Shown: in pieces, positions 42,974-51,946 of the stretch
Layout: each line of letters opens with the position of its first letter
How positions within the stretch are numbered: position 1 is the stretch's first letter
Source: Imperialibacter sp040222385
GTDB lineage: Bacteria > Bacteroidota > Bacteroidia > Cytophagales > Cyclobacteriaceae
NCBI RefSeq assembly: GCF_040222385.1
Contig: NZ_JAVKDF010000023.1
Coordinates: 558,001 to 622,000, forward strand
DNA: 64,000 nucleotides
Direction of reading: 5' to 3'
The notes under the pieces: model-generated
The model's input: the letters and a program-made list of their open reading frames with translations, nothing else
What the model was told of the DNA's origin: nothing
Databases searched by the model: none
Position numbers and translations under genes: made by a program

Positions 42974-43048
42974 ATGGGACTGATCACAATTGGTACGCAG
43001 ACCCTGAGGGGGTCGAAAAGGAATCGAGTAGAGGCATTAAGAATGGAA
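42974..43048 (+). pseudogene. Tail of a third FtsX-like permease gene
   Basis: Encodes MGLITIGTQTLRGSKRNRVEALRME, 18 of 25 residues matching the last 25 residues of the permease at 40235 (MGLLTIGSQTFRASKRNPVDALRME). Where the intact gene has a TAG stop, the relic has AAG, so the frame runs on into the antitoxin gene. Similarity begins abruptly at this ATG. Read as the remains of a duplicated permease, not as a functional part. Confidence 0.8.
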
Positions 43049-43096
43049 AAGGAAAAAATTCTTACTATTTCGGAAAAAATTCCATATCTTCGTGGT

Positions 43097-43555
43097 ATGA
43101 AAAAATACAACGTGGATAAGTTGGAGAGAAAGATGATGCTTGAAGAGCCAGAGGTCATCTACCAGCGGCTTCGGCCCAGGGTGTCAAGTAGTACCACTTT
43201 GGCTTTTGAGGCGCTGGAAGGGGTTTCGGCCACCATCTTTAACGACGTTGTAGGGCTTTTTGGCCATCATGACTACCTCGCTGAAGTAGTTGAGCTGAAC
43301 CCCAAAACTATCCATAAATACCAGGCGCAGCATATTAAATTTAGTCCTGCCAAAAGTGAGCTGATGCTGAAACTGGTAGGGCTCTATAGAAAGGGTGTTG
43401 ATACCTTTGGAAGGAGGGAGTCATTCCTTAGCTGGCTTTCCAAGCCTGCCTTTGGCATCGATAATCGTACTCCCTTTGATCTCATCAAGACTTCTGATGG
43501 CATCGACCTAATCAGCGAAGAGTTGGATCGAATTCAGCAGGGTGACACTGCATGA
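43097..43555 (+). CDS. MbcA/ParS/Xre-type antitoxin (DUF2384)
   Basis: 152-residue antitoxin of a RES/Xre toxin-antitoxin system from the ATG at 43097. The N-terminal half is helical with an Xre-like helix-turn-helix (GLFGHHDYLAEVVELNPKTIHKYQ), and the C-terminal DUF2384 part is FLSWLSKPAFGIDNRTPFDLIKTSDGIDLI. An in-frame ATG at 42974 would fuse it to a permease tail, which looks accidental. Overlaps the RES gene by 4 bp (ATGA). It binds and neutralises the toxin and probably represses the operon. GGAA-aaaa-TTCC at 43072-43083 may be part of an operator. Confidence 0.85.
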   Translation: MKKYNVDKLERKMMLEEPEVIYQRLRPRVSSSTTLAFEALEGVSATIFNDVVGLFGHHDYLAEVVELNPKTIHKYQAQHIKFSPAKSELMLKLVGLYRKGVDTFGRRESFLSWLSKPAFGIDNRTPFDLIKTSDGIDLISEELDRIQQGDTA

Positions 43556-43995
43556 GGGTTTTCAGGATTACGTTGGCCAAATTTAGTACTAGTTTATACC
43601 CTTCAGGATTTGCGGCCAGGTGGAATTCTAAAGGCACTTTTGTTATCTACTCGGCCGAATCTCGTTCGCTGGCTTGTCTGGAGAACTTGGTTCACAGGAG
43701 CGGTGAAGGACTTGATGCCGGATTTCGAGTAATGAGTATAGACATACCTGACGACCTTGCTATCGATAGGGTGGTTTTGAATGACTTGCCCGTCAACTGG
43801 AAAGAGTTTTCCCAACAAGTATCGACAAGGATTATCGGCGACAAATGGGTGACAAATGGTACGGCTGCAGTGCTCAAGGTTCCATCGGCTCTTATTCTCC
43901 AGGAGTTTAACTACATTTTAAATCCCAACCACAGGGAGTTTACCAGGATTAAGCTCATTAGTTCTGATGAGTTTTCCTTCGATAGAAGGCTTTAG
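43552..43995 (+). CDS. RES domain toxin
   Basis: 147-residue RES-family toxin. Named residues are visible: Arg23 in AARWN, Tyr33 and Glu36-Ser37 in VIYSAESRSLACLENLVH, with Glu44 and His48. Characterised RES toxins destroy NAD+, causing growth arrest, and are held by the partner antitoxin. The ATGA overlap with the antitoxin (antitoxin first) is the standard order. Length and composition are normal, so it is likely intact. This mobile-type module lies directly after a permease relic, suggesting insertion at a rearranged site. Confidence 0.87.
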   Translation: MRVFRITLAKFSTSLYPSGFAARWNSKGTFVIYSAESRSLACLENLVHRSGEGLDAGFRVMSIDIPDDLAIDRVVLNDLPVNWKEFSQQVSTRIIGDKWVTNGTAAVLKVPSALILQEFNYILNPNHREFTRIKLISSDEFSFDRRL

Positions 43996-44070
43996 CGGGT
44001 TTGGGCCTTCAATTGCCGCAGGGCTTGAGTCGACCCATGAAAAGGGTTTGAATATTGCGGAGACTTGACA

Positions 44071-44115
44071 AAAAAACTCCCCGATTGCAAACCCTACGAA
44101 AGCAACCGGGGAGTG
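44071..44115 (-). terminator. Terminator of the SusD gene
   Basis: 8-bp stem (ACTCCCCG/CGGGGAGT, with further TTGC/GCAA pairing inside) at 44077-44115, followed on the minus strand by T7 (44071-44077). It lies just past the SusD stop at 44129. Confidence 0.8.
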
Positions 44116-44128
44116 TGAGCATTCAGAT

Positions 44129-45700
44129 TTAATTATATCCAGGGTTTTGAGGAGCTAAATCTGGGTTATTCACTATTTCCTGTATTGGTATAGGGAACAA
44201 AAGATGCTTGGCTTGCAGGGCCTGGTTGGAGCTTAAATTGACATGGCCAACAAAGTTGTCAAATCCACCAGTGGTTTCATTGAACACTTTTTGTAGTCTG
44301 ACCATGTCAAACCAGGTGATCCCTTCGTAACAGAACTCATACCAGCGCTCTTTCCAAACAGCCTCTCTGAAAGAAGATTGGGTGAGGGTGCCGAGCAGTG
44401 GCGTAGCCAACCCAGCACGGTCTCTGATGGCTTTAAGCGCATCGTAAGCTGCAAGCGAAGGGCCTGCGACTTCGTTCTGAGCTTCGGCATATATCAGCAG
44501 CACCTCGGCATAGCGAATCATAGGCACATTCAGGTTGTCCGTCCTGGTTCCTGCCACCCTTACTGAATCCCCTTCTTCGTTGACCGTTACGGTGCCGTTA
44601 GCTCTCGTATTGAAATGTTTGAAGATGTAAGGGGCACCAAGATCAAAGGGTTTTCCGTTACCGTTGATATAGTAGGTGGTATAGAAATAACCTTGTTGAT
44701 TCACTGCCCGAATATCCCCATCTTCATAAGATTCATAGAATGAAAGCGTGGGAACACTGCTGCCAGTGCCTGAGGGTCCACGATAAGTAACCGGCTTGAA
44801 GTTTGGGAACATATTGCCCATTGGGTTATCAGCTACCAGGTTATTGTACTGCAAGCTGAAGATATGCTCTTTCGTGTTGCCAAGGGTTTCGTCGTGTACT
44901 TCGGCATAGGTATCAAAAAGCTCGATTGTTCCAGCATTGTCTATTACCTCCTTTGCCTTTCTTGCTGCCAAGTCATAATGCGTAGCACCTTTGTCCAGCG
45001 GTTTACCGGCCATGGTTAAATACACTTTGGATAGCATTGATTTAACAGCAGATGTAGACACTCTGCCAGTTCCATCAGTCCATGGCAGCTCCGCTGATTC
45101 AGCGGCAATCAGATCCGCCACAATTTGGTCGTATACCGCCTGCTGTGAAGCACGAATAGGGTAGAAATCTGGCGACACAGCCGTTTGTGGTGAAGTAATC
45201 AATGGCACATCTCCCCATAATCTCACGGCATAGAAGTACGCCCAGGCCCTGAGAAACCGGGCCTCGCCAAGAATTCTATTTTTCTGGCCTTCATCCATAG
45301 GGTCTATTGCTGGCACTCTGTCCAGTACCAGATTGGCCTGTGCAATCACACGATAGAGTCCTCTCCACCAGTTGAGGATATGACCAGTATTGCCATCCCA
45401 GGTGAGGGAGTAAAGATTGTTCAAGTCGGAATTTTGAGCAGTTTCAGTAGTCGAGGTACCGGTAGGCCCCTCGAGCAGTTGCCAGTTCGACGAGAATATC
45501 CCGGCTCCATCGCCAAAAAAACGAGCATCCGCATACACTGCGGCAATAGCAGCTTCTGCGTGGGCCGGTATCGTATAGAAGCTTTCGGGAGTCAGGTTAG
45601 ACGGATCCTCTTCATCGAGGAAGTCGGAGCAGCCAGTCCATAGTAGCAGTGTGCCACTGAGGACGATTTTTGCGATATTTTTGAATATGTTATGATTCAT
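44129..45700 (-). CDS. SusD/RagB family outer-membrane lipoprotein
   Basis: 523-residue lipoprotein from the ATG at 45700 (a start at 45769 would overlap the SusC gene and lacks a signal). The lipobox is LLLWTGC and the mature N-terminus SDFLDEEDPSNLTPESFY is typical SusD. TPR-like helices follow: NWWRGLYRVIAQANLVLDRVP, RILGEARFLRAWAYFYAVRLWGDVPLI, and near the end AVWKERWYEFCYEGITWFDMVRL. The final residues (LLFPIPIQEIVNNPDLAPQNPGYN) are standard. It forms the lid of the SusC transporter and captures substrate at the cell surface. Substrate unknown; no glycosidase nearby. Confidence 0.93.
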   Translation of the reverse strand: MNHNIFKNIAKIVLSGTLLLWTGCSDFLDEEDPSNLTPESFYTIPAHAEAAIAAVYADARFFGDGAGIFSSNWQLLEGPTGTSTTETAQNSDLNNLYSLTWDGNTGHILNWWRGLYRVIAQANLVLDRVPAIDPMDEGQKNRILGEARFLRAWAYFYAVRLWGDVPLITSPQTAVSPDFYPIRASQQAVYDQIVADLIAAESAELPWTDGTGRVSTSAVKSMLSKVYLTMAGKPLDKGATHYDLAARKAKEVIDNAGTIELFDTYAEVHDETLGNTKEHIFSLQYNNLVADNPMGNMFPNFKPVTYRGPSGTGSSVPTLSFYESYEDGDIRAVNQQGYFYTTYYINGNGKPFDLGAPYIFKHFNTRANGTVTVNEEGDSVRVAGTRTDNLNVPMIRYAEVLLIYAEAQNEVAGPSLAAYDALKAIRDRAGLATPLLGTLTQSSFREAVWKERWYEFCYEGITWFDMVRLQKVFNETTGGFDNFVGHVNLSSNQALQAKHLLFPIPIQEIVNNPDLAPQNPGYN

Positions 45701-45738
45701 GATAGTTAAATTTTTTGGTTCAAAAAACATGACATAGA

Positions 45739-48700
45739 CTAGAGTCCGATCTGAATTCCCATCGTCCACACCGTGGGCTTAGGATATTCGTGCCATTTCA
45801 TACCCTGAGAGAATACATTGTTGCCATCGTTACCACGAATCGGAGTGATTTCAGGATCTCCTATAACTTCATCGCTCACTATCAGGAAAAAGTTTTGTGT
45901 TGATGCATAAATTCTCAGGTTACTTAGCTTGATTCTCTCGACGGCGGCTGTAGGCAATGAATAGCCAATCAGCAGGTTTCTACCCCGAATGAACGAACCA
46001 TCCTGAACCCAGTGCGTGTCAACATTGGTTACATAGCCAGCACGAGTATCTCTTATCTGAGCAATCATGGTATTTTGATTTTCTGGCGTCCAGGCGTTCA
46101 GCACGGTGCGGTAGCTGTTAGCCAACGTCTGACGATCCTCGCTGGAGTGAAGGTTCATGTCCATGATGTCGTTGCCGTACATAAACTGCACATCAAATGT
46201 GAGGTCGAAGTTTCCGAAACGGACATTGTTGATGAATGAACCCCAGCCCTTGGGGCTACCATTGCCAATGATCATACGGTCGGCATCTGTTATCGCTTTG
46301 TCTCCGTTCACATCTTCGTATTTGATGTCACCTGGCAACATGGTCAAACCGTTCCGGTAGCTGGTAAACTCCGCAGCTTCCGCAGCTTCATCGGTACCCC
46401 AAACGCCCAGCCTGTTTAGCCCCCAATAAGCACCTGCTGGTTCGCCTTCACGAATGATACTTGTTTGGTTGGTGATACCAGGCCCTCCAACTCCAAAGAT
46501 GTCTGAACGGGTGGCAAGCTCAAGTACTTTATTCCTGTTGAATGAAATATTAAACGATGTGCTCCAGGAGAACCTGCTGAGTTCAACATTGATGGTGTTC
46601 AACCCGAGTTCTATGCCTTTATTTTCCATCGATCCCACATTTCGTCTGATCGTTGCATAGCCACTTGTTTGTGGTACGGGGGCATCCAGCAGCATGTCTG
46701 TGGTTTTCCTATAGTAGAAATCGGCTTCGAAGTTTAGCCTTCCTTTAAACAAGCCCAGTTCCATGCCAAGGTCTGCTTGAGATGTTCTCTCCCATCTTAA
46801 ATCGGGGTTAGCCAGGCGATTAATTCCCGTACCGCTTACTCTGTTGTTATTGAAAATGGTAGCATAATTTGAACTAAGCAACGACAATGAAGAATAGGCT
46901 GGAATTTCGGAGTTGCCGGTAAGTCCATAGCTTGTACGAACCTTCAAATTCGAAACAACAGGAAGGTTCTGCATAAATCCTTCCTCAGTAAGTTTCCATG
47001 CCACAGCGGCTGAAGGGAAAAACGAGTACTTATTGTTGTCTCCAAACTTGGATGAACCATCTGCTCTGCCGGTAAAGGTGAACAAATACTTATTCATTAA
47101 GGTATAGTTGAAGCGCCCGAAGTAGGAGTTTAGGGCTTCTCGGCTGGCTCCAGACCCGACAAGGATATTTTGGCTTCCTGATCCAAGGTTATTGTAGGAG
47201 AAATAGTCGGTTGAGAAGTTTCTGGCTTCTGAATTCTGATTGAAGGTTTTAGACTCTTGCCATGACAAACCAAGCATGCCTGTGAATGCATGAACCTCAG
47301 CAAAGGTTTTGGTATAGGTCAGGTAGTTTTCGAATGACCAGAAATCGTCCTGTCCCTGAGTAAGCCACGCCCTACCCTGAGAGCCTAACTGAATGGTTCT
47401 TCCTTCGTAGCGCTGCTCACTTTGCTGCACAACGTTGGTACCCAATACGCTGCGTAAAACCAGCCCCTCCGCCAGTGTAATATTCGTGAAGGCACTTCCA
47501 AGAAGCGTTTGGGTTCCGATGAGGTATTCTCTTTCCATTAAATTATGAACCGAGCTCATTGTACCTTCAGCAAAAGGATAATCCCTGTTGTCGGCGTAGG
47601 TTCCATCTGGGTAGTACACGGGCAGAAAAGGGAAATCTTCCACCATGCGTCGGGGAACCTGATCGCTGAAGTCGACATTGTTTTCTTTCTGATAGTTGTA
47701 GTTTAGGTTGGCACCTACGGTTAACCATTTTTTAACCTTTGTTTCCAGCGAAAGGCGGCCTGAGTATCTTGTCATAAAAGACGTTTTGTACAGACCCTGA
47801 TCGTCTCTGTAGCCCATCGAAAACGAATAGGTGGTGCGGTCATCTCCTCCACTAAAATTCAATTGATGACTCTGCGAAAGTTTGCTTTGGGTCGTTTCTT
47901 TGATCCAATCGGTATCGTAATAGGGATTACCATTGGCATCAAAAAGACGAGGGTCAGTCCGCTTTAGCGCCGGATTTAGTGATGCCCACCTTCCAGCAGC
48001 CCAGCCGGCCGGGTCAAACTTTTCCATGTTAGCCCAAGACAAATCTTCCACTGCCAGATACTCAGCAGTATTTAATACTTCTGGCTTATTTGGTCCGTAG
48101 GTATTAACGCTGAAGATTCCATCGTAGGTAATTTTGCCTTCGCCAGACTTGCCCTTTTTTGTCGTAATAAGGATAACCCCATTGGCACCCCTGGCACCGT
48201 AAATAGCTGTCGAGGAAGCGTCTTTTAACACTTCTACAGAAACGATATCGCTGGGGTTAATATAATCAATGGCGGAGCTGCGTTGTGTTTGATTGCCTAC
48301 AGGCAACTGCACTCCGTCCACTACATATAGTGGGTTATTGGAAGAGTTGATAGAACTGAAGCCACGAACTCTTACGTTCGATTTCCCACCTGGGCGGCCT
48401 GAGTTGATGTTTACCTGCACGCCAGGTATTCTGCCAGCAATGGCCTGGTTAAGGGAAGGTGCCGGGCGCTGCTGAAGTTGATCTGTGTTTACAGAACCAA
48501 CGGAGCCGGTTAGATCCGACCTTTTTTGCGTACCGTAACCAATCACTACAATTTCATCCAGGCTGGTCACGTCTTCTTTCATGGCAAAGTTGATGGTGCT
48601 TCTGCCTGCAATAGGTACTTCCACCGTTACGAAACCAATCGATGAAAAAACAAGGGTGGTTACTTCATCGGCAATCGTAAGGCGATACTGACCGTCCATG

Positions 48701-49266
48701 TCAGTAGTGGTGCCAGTTGTAGTTCCCTTGGCCAGTACAGTTACGCCCGGTAGCCCTTCTCCGGTCTTGTCATCTGTTACTCTGCCAGAAACGGTTTGTT
48801 CTCTTAAAACTGGAATTTTTGGTAGCTGGTATGAATTGATCTTGGCAATTGAAGCGTAGAGTGGCCCTCTATCAAGTGAGGTGGTAAACCCCGCTGCCTT
48901 TTGACTTTCAATTTTCTTGGGGGTATTGTCTTTTACGATCAGGTAGTATTTATCATCCAGCTTGCGAAAGTTGAGCTTTAAGGGCTCCAGCAAAGTGCTC
49001 AGCGCATCCTGCAGGTCTTCCTGATCGAAATCAGACAGATCGCCAGAAACTTTTGCATCTCTGACCATTTGCGTTTCGTAGTGAAACGATACCTGGTGCT
49101 TCTTTTCCAGGTGTTCGAGCGCTTCTTCGACAGTATATGTGTTGGATAAGCTGGCATCTGCCGACAACAACAGGTCGTCGACAGGTTGCCCAATTCCACT
49201 GTGGTAGAGTAGGAGTAGAAAAGTAAATCCTACCGAGTACATAAATTTTTTCGTAGAGATTTTCAT
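45739..49266 (-). CDS. SusC/RagA family TonB-linked receptor with STN domain
   Basis: 1175-residue outer-membrane transporter. A signal peptide (about 1-26) is followed by a Secretin/TonB N-terminal (STN) domain (about 45-115, TVEEALEHLEKKHQVSFHYETQ), a CarboxypepD-regulatory-like domain (155-235, VSGRVTDDKTGEGLPGVTVLAKGTT), the TonB box and plug (240-360, SLDEIVVIGYGTQKRSDLTGSVGSV and VYVVDGVQ) and a long beta-barrel ending in GIQIGL. The STN domain marks it as a signalling receptor able to activate an anti-sigma factor. It precedes SusD by 38 bp and follows the FecR gene. Confidence 0.93.
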   Translation of the reverse strand: MKISTKKFMYSVGFTFLLLLYHSGIGQPVDDLLLSADASLSNTYTVEEALEHLEKKHQVSFHYETQMVRDAKVSGDLSDFDQEDLQDALSTLLEPLKLNFRKLDDKYYLIVKDNTPKKIESQKAAGFTTSLDRGPLYASIAKINSYQLPKIPVLREQTVSGRVTDDKTGEGLPGVTVLAKGTTTGTTTDMDGQYRLTIADEVTTLVFSSIGFVTVEVPIAGRSTINFAMKEDVTSLDEIVVIGYGTQKRSDLTGSVGSVNTDQLQQRPAPSLNQAIAGRIPGVQVNINSGRPGGKSNVRVRGFSSINSSNNPLYVVDGVQLPVGNQTQRSSAIDYINPSDIVSVEVLKDASSTAIYGARGANGVILITTKKGKSGEGKITYDGIFSVNTYGPNKPEVLNTAEYLAVEDLSWANMEKFDPAGWAAGRWASLNPALKRTDPRLFDANGNPYYDTDWIKETTQSKLSQSHQLNFSGGDDRTTYSFSMGYRDDQGLYKTSFMTRYSGRLSLETKVKKWLTVGANLNYNYQKENNVDFSDQVPRRMVEDFPFLPVYYPDGTYADNRDYPFAEGTMSSVHNLMEREYLIGTQTLLGSAFTNITLAEGLVLRSVLGTNVVQQSEQRYEGRTIQLGSQGRAWLTQGQDDFWSFENYLTYTKTFAEVHAFTGMLGLSWQESKTFNQNSEARNFSTDYFSYNNLGSGSQNILVGSGASREALNSYFGRFNYTLMNKYLFTFTGRADGSSKFGDNNKYSFFPSAAVAWKLTEEGFMQNLPVVSNLKVRTSYGLTGNSEIPAYSSLSLLSSNYATIFNNNRVSGTGINRLANPDLRWERTSQADLGMELGLFKGRLNFEADFYYRKTTDMLLDAPVPQTSGYATIRRNVGSMENKGIELGLNTINVELSRFSWSTSFNISFNRNKVLELATRSDIFGVGGPGITNQTSIIREGEPAGAYWGLNRLGVWGTDEAAEAAEFTSYRNGLTMLPGDIKYEDVNGDKAITDADRMIIGNGSPKGWGSFINNVRFGNFDLTFDVQFMYGNDIMDMNLHSSEDRQTLANSYRTVLNAWTPENQNTMIAQIRDTRAGYVTNVDTHWVQDGSFIRGRNLLIGYSLPTAAVERIKLSNLRIYASTQNFFLIVSDEVIGDPEITPIRGNDGNNVFSQGMKWHEYPKPTVWTMGIQIGL

Positions 49267-49339
49267 AAGTTTTGCAGTTTAATTTCCTTGGTACTGGTTC
49301 GATTGTCGATTGTTCTGGACTGGTTTTCCATAGGCAGCT

Positions 49340-50392
49340 TTAGTTTAGAGTAACGGTTCCGTTGCGGCGCTCAAGTTTCAGGTCAAACAGGCCTGAGAGT
49401 GCCATTAAAATGACTTCAGGGTCAGGATTTTTGAATGTTCCTGTATAATGCCTTTCAGCAATCCCTGGTTTTTTCAGCTTTATTCGCATCCCATAATTGT
49501 CTTCCAGCACGTGAATAATTTCGCCAACAGGGGTGTCTTCGAAAATGAGTTCATTCTCTTTCCAGGCGGTGGCAACATTTACTTTCGCTTGCTCCCTGGT
49601 TGCGGTTTTCTGACCTGAGGTATATGTGATTTTTTCGCCCGGCAGCATGGTAATCGGCCGTACACTGTCGGTCTTTGTTAGCTTTATCTGTACCTGCCCC
49701 TCCGTCAGCACCACCTTTGTGCTCGCTCTTCTGGTGTTAACATTGAATTCGGTGCCTAGTACCTCTACTTCAAGGTCAGCAGTTTCAACGGTAAACTTTA
49801 TCCTGTCACCTTTTGGGGAGGCGTGCTTGCTGATCTTGAAAAAGGCTTCACCATCAATCTCGACTTTTCTGATGTCGTTAGAAAAACCATCGGCTTCGTA
49901 GGTAAGGGTAGAGTTGGCGTTCAAAGTCACCACCGATCCATCGGGCAATTCAATCGTCTGGTTTTCGCCATATTTTGTCTGAAAAGACACAGTTGTGTCT
50001 CCTATCAGGCTGATGTACTGCTGACTGACCCCGGCTGCAATTAGAATTAAGACAATAGATGCGGCCAAGTAGTACCATTTGGAGGAAATTGACCGCACCC
50101 GGCCACCTATTGGTGCCGAAGCCATTGTCTGGCTCTGATCATATATATCAGACTCGGATGTTTTTTCAATTTGAGTCCAAATTGTTTCAAAATCGGAGGA
50201 GGGCAATTCATAGTTTACCCTTGGAAGTTTTTTGAGGAAAATTTTCGCCTCTTCAATCAATTCTTTCTTTTCGGGGTTCGACGAAACATACTGCTGCCAG
50301 TGTGCCTCGGCTTTGGGGTCGTTTTGAAGCACCCACTTTCTAAAGGAATTGTCTACGATTAGGTCTTCTACGGTATTAAAGGTAGGGTTCAT
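49340..50392 (-). CDS. FecR family anti-sigma factor
   Basis: 350-residue inner-membrane anti-sigma regulator. The N-terminal cytoplasmic part (about 1-105) would hold the sigma factor, a single helix (YYLAASIVLILIAAGVS, about 108-124) crosses the membrane, and the periplasmic FecR domain follows (YGENQTIELPDGSVVTLNANSTLTYEADGF...VEIDGEAFFKISKH, about 140-250). A DUF4974-type C-terminus (VGEIIHVLEDNYGMRIKLKKPG..., about 285-350) ends the protein. It lies 73 bp before the SusC gene and about 140 bp after the sigma gene, all on one strand, the classical arrangement for surface signalling. Confidence 0.92.
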   Translation of the reverse strand: MNPTFNTVEDLIVDNSFRKWVLQNDPKAEAHWQQYVSSNPEKKELIEEAKIFLKKLPRVNYELPSSDFETIWTQIEKTSESDIYDQSQTMASAPIGGRVRSISSKWYYLAASIVLILIAAGVSQQYISLIGDTTVSFQTKYGENQTIELPDGSVVTLNANSTLTYEADGFSNDIRKVEIDGEAFFKISKHASPKGDRIKFTVETADLEVEVLGTEFNVNTRRASTKVVLTEGQVQIKLTKTDSVRPITMLPGEKITYTSGQKTATREQAKVNVATAWKENELIFEDTPVGEIIHVLEDNYGMRIKLKKPGIAERHYTGTFKNPDPEVILMALSGLFDLKLERRNGTVTLN

Positions 50393-50534
50393 AAATATTT
50401 GCTTTATGACTACGTTTAATACTAAAAGGAGGCAAAAATGGAATCTCTACCTTTTTCGGTGAAATTAATTTCGTCCACTAGAATTTTGGACAGCAACTCA
50501 GGTTATTTTGAGGGAGTTTTGCAGCGGAACTCGC

Positions 50535-51161
50535 TTAATTCAATAGTGACAGGCCAAGCAGGATGTGGACTATGTGAATAATAACTTGCCTGGGTAAGAG
50601 TGCCTTTCGCAGGGCCTTAATGGCCTTCCATGTAATGGTGTATAGGTAGTTGGCGTCAATTTCCAAAATTTCTGCAACCTCGTCTCTGCTTAGGTTTTCA
50701 AAAAAAATTAACTGAATAACCTCCTGCTGCTTTTTTGGTAAGGCTTGCACCGACTGCATAATTTTCTTCCGGCTCAATGCATTATTTTTTTCAACTGTTT
50801 CTGAAAATTCGAAAAATACCTCAGTCCCGTCTGTATCTAAAAAATGCTCCTGGCTCGACATTTGGCGTGCAATTTTTTTTTCTTCGTAAACAATTTTTCG
50901 CCGGAGTGCCTTGTACAGGTAGTACTTAATTGAGGATGTCTTGCTGAGCGTTGCGTGGTTTTTGAGTAACTCTAAAAATAGGTCTTGAATGCAATCTTTG
51001 ACCAAGTCTTTGTTTTGGGTGACGTGCATGCCGTAGTTGAACAGTAGTCGGGCATAGGCAGAGTAGATTGATTTAAGTGCCGTTTTGTCTCCATACCGAA
51101 CTAACTGATCCCAGAGATGGGACTCACCGCTATACTCGTTAATAGTGACGAACTGAGACAT
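50535..51161 (-). CDS. ECF-family sigma factor (Bacteroides expansion type)
   Basis: 208-residue extracytoplasmic-function sigma-70. Region 2 is about residues 20-95 (GDKTALKSIYSAYARLLFNYGMHVTQNKDLVKDCIQDLFLELLKN), a charged linker follows, and region 4 spans about 130-190 (LPKKQQEVIQLIFFENLSRDEVAEILEIDANYLYTITWKAIKALRKALL). A hydrophobic tail (IHIVHILLGLSLLN) is unusual for a soluble sigma factor but is known in this group. With FecR and SusC next to it, it should transcribe the receptor operon on signal. A 16-bp palindrome lies 40 bp upstream. Confidence 0.9.
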   Translation of the reverse strand: MSQFVTINEYSGESHLWDQLVRYGDKTALKSIYSAYARLLFNYGMHVTQNKDLVKDCIQDLFLELLKNHATLSKTSSIKYYLYKALRRKIVYEEKKIARQMSSQEHFLDTDGTEVFFEFSETVEKNNALSRKKIMQSVQALPKKQQEVIQLIFFENLSRDEVAEILEIDANYLYTITWKAIKALRKALLPRQVIIHIVHILLGLSLLN

Positions 51162-51625
51162 ACTTTAGCTGGTTGAGGCAAATGAACGCTTAGCAATACG
51201 GTCAATAAGTATTGACGAGATACATTGTCCGCCTTTGTGAACTAATATCTCCGAAATACTTCGATCTATTAATTTGTGGGCGTTAACACCATTTTCAATC
51301 AATATTACTAAACCGGTCAAATACCGACCAATAAAGTACGTTATGATAATGTTATTTCATAGTGCTTTTAAGTTTTTCTAACAGAAAATTAGAAATGTAT
51401 AGAATGCGAGTTTGCTGATTTGTCTACCGAAAAAGTATGACATATTGCTACAGCTGACAAAAAATGACGACTAAATTGATAATAAGTTAATAGTCATGCG
51501 GCTTTGATAATTTTTTCTAATAGAGTAAGAAAGCATTATTCTGTTCCGATTTCATGTGATACGAGGGAGGCTTAATTTTGCTTGTCGAAACGATGCGACC
51601 AAGGTTGGTTTGGCGAACAATTCAC
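51162..51625. other. 464-bp AT-rich intergenic gap
   Basis: No gene detected. It contains a 16-bp inverted repeat (51201-51216), a weaker TTTCTAA/TTAGAAA pair (51375-51395) and runs of A/T. It is the upstream region of the sigma factor gene and the downstream region of the monooxygenase-like gene. No consensus promoter was found, so the sigma factor may use a different promoter class. Confidence 0.45.
51201..51216. promoter_or_regulatory. Inverted repeat upstream of sigma factor gene
   Basis: GTCAATA-ag-TATTGAC, perfect 7-bp arms, 39 bp upstream of the sigma factor ATG. The position fits an operator, or autoregulation of the signalling operon. Confidence 0.4.
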
Positions 51626-51946
51626 TCAGTCAATAGAAATTTCTTCCACTAACTCTTTGTGAATGGCTTTTTTTTCAAACCGCTTGAGGACGGCCCTGGC
51701 TCGGTCTGGAACATAGGCTGTTTCGTAGTCATCTCCCGTAAAGCTCTTGATGTTTTCGAGACTTTCGAAATACATGACAGTTGTGAATTCTATTTCACCG
51801 TCGACCAAGCGCTTCATCACTTCCATCTTTCTGAAGCCGGGTATTTTCTTTGCCTTGATGCCAGGAATGACCTCATTAAGCAAAATGGTCTGATAGGCCA
51901 TTTCGTTTTCCAGAGTAGTCCAGCCGTGCCAGATACGTGCGATCAC
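51626..51946 (-). CDS. Antibiotic biosynthesis monooxygenase (ABM)-like protein
   Basis: 106-residue dimeric alpha/beta-barrel protein of the ABM family. The core is MIARIWHGWTTLENEMAYQTILLNEVIPGIKAKKIPGFRKMEVMKRL and EFTTVMYFESLENIKSFTGDDYETAYVPDRARAVL. The start codon is GTG at 51946, sharing its first base with the amidase stop (TAG/GTG), so translation is coupled. Despite the name, most members are small oxygenases or haem-degrading proteins of unknown substrate. It ends 465 bp before the sigma factor gene. Confidence 0.75.
   Translation of the reverse strand: MIARIWHGWTTLENEMAYQTILLNEVIPGIKAKKIPGFRKMEVMKRLVDGEIEFTTVMYFESLENIKSFTGDDYETAYVPDRARAVLKRFEKKAIHKELVEEISID

Noticed and set aside
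42974..43555. Single 193-residue gene starting at 42974
   Set aside because: The first 25 codons are a permease tail relic; the antitoxin family start is at 43097.
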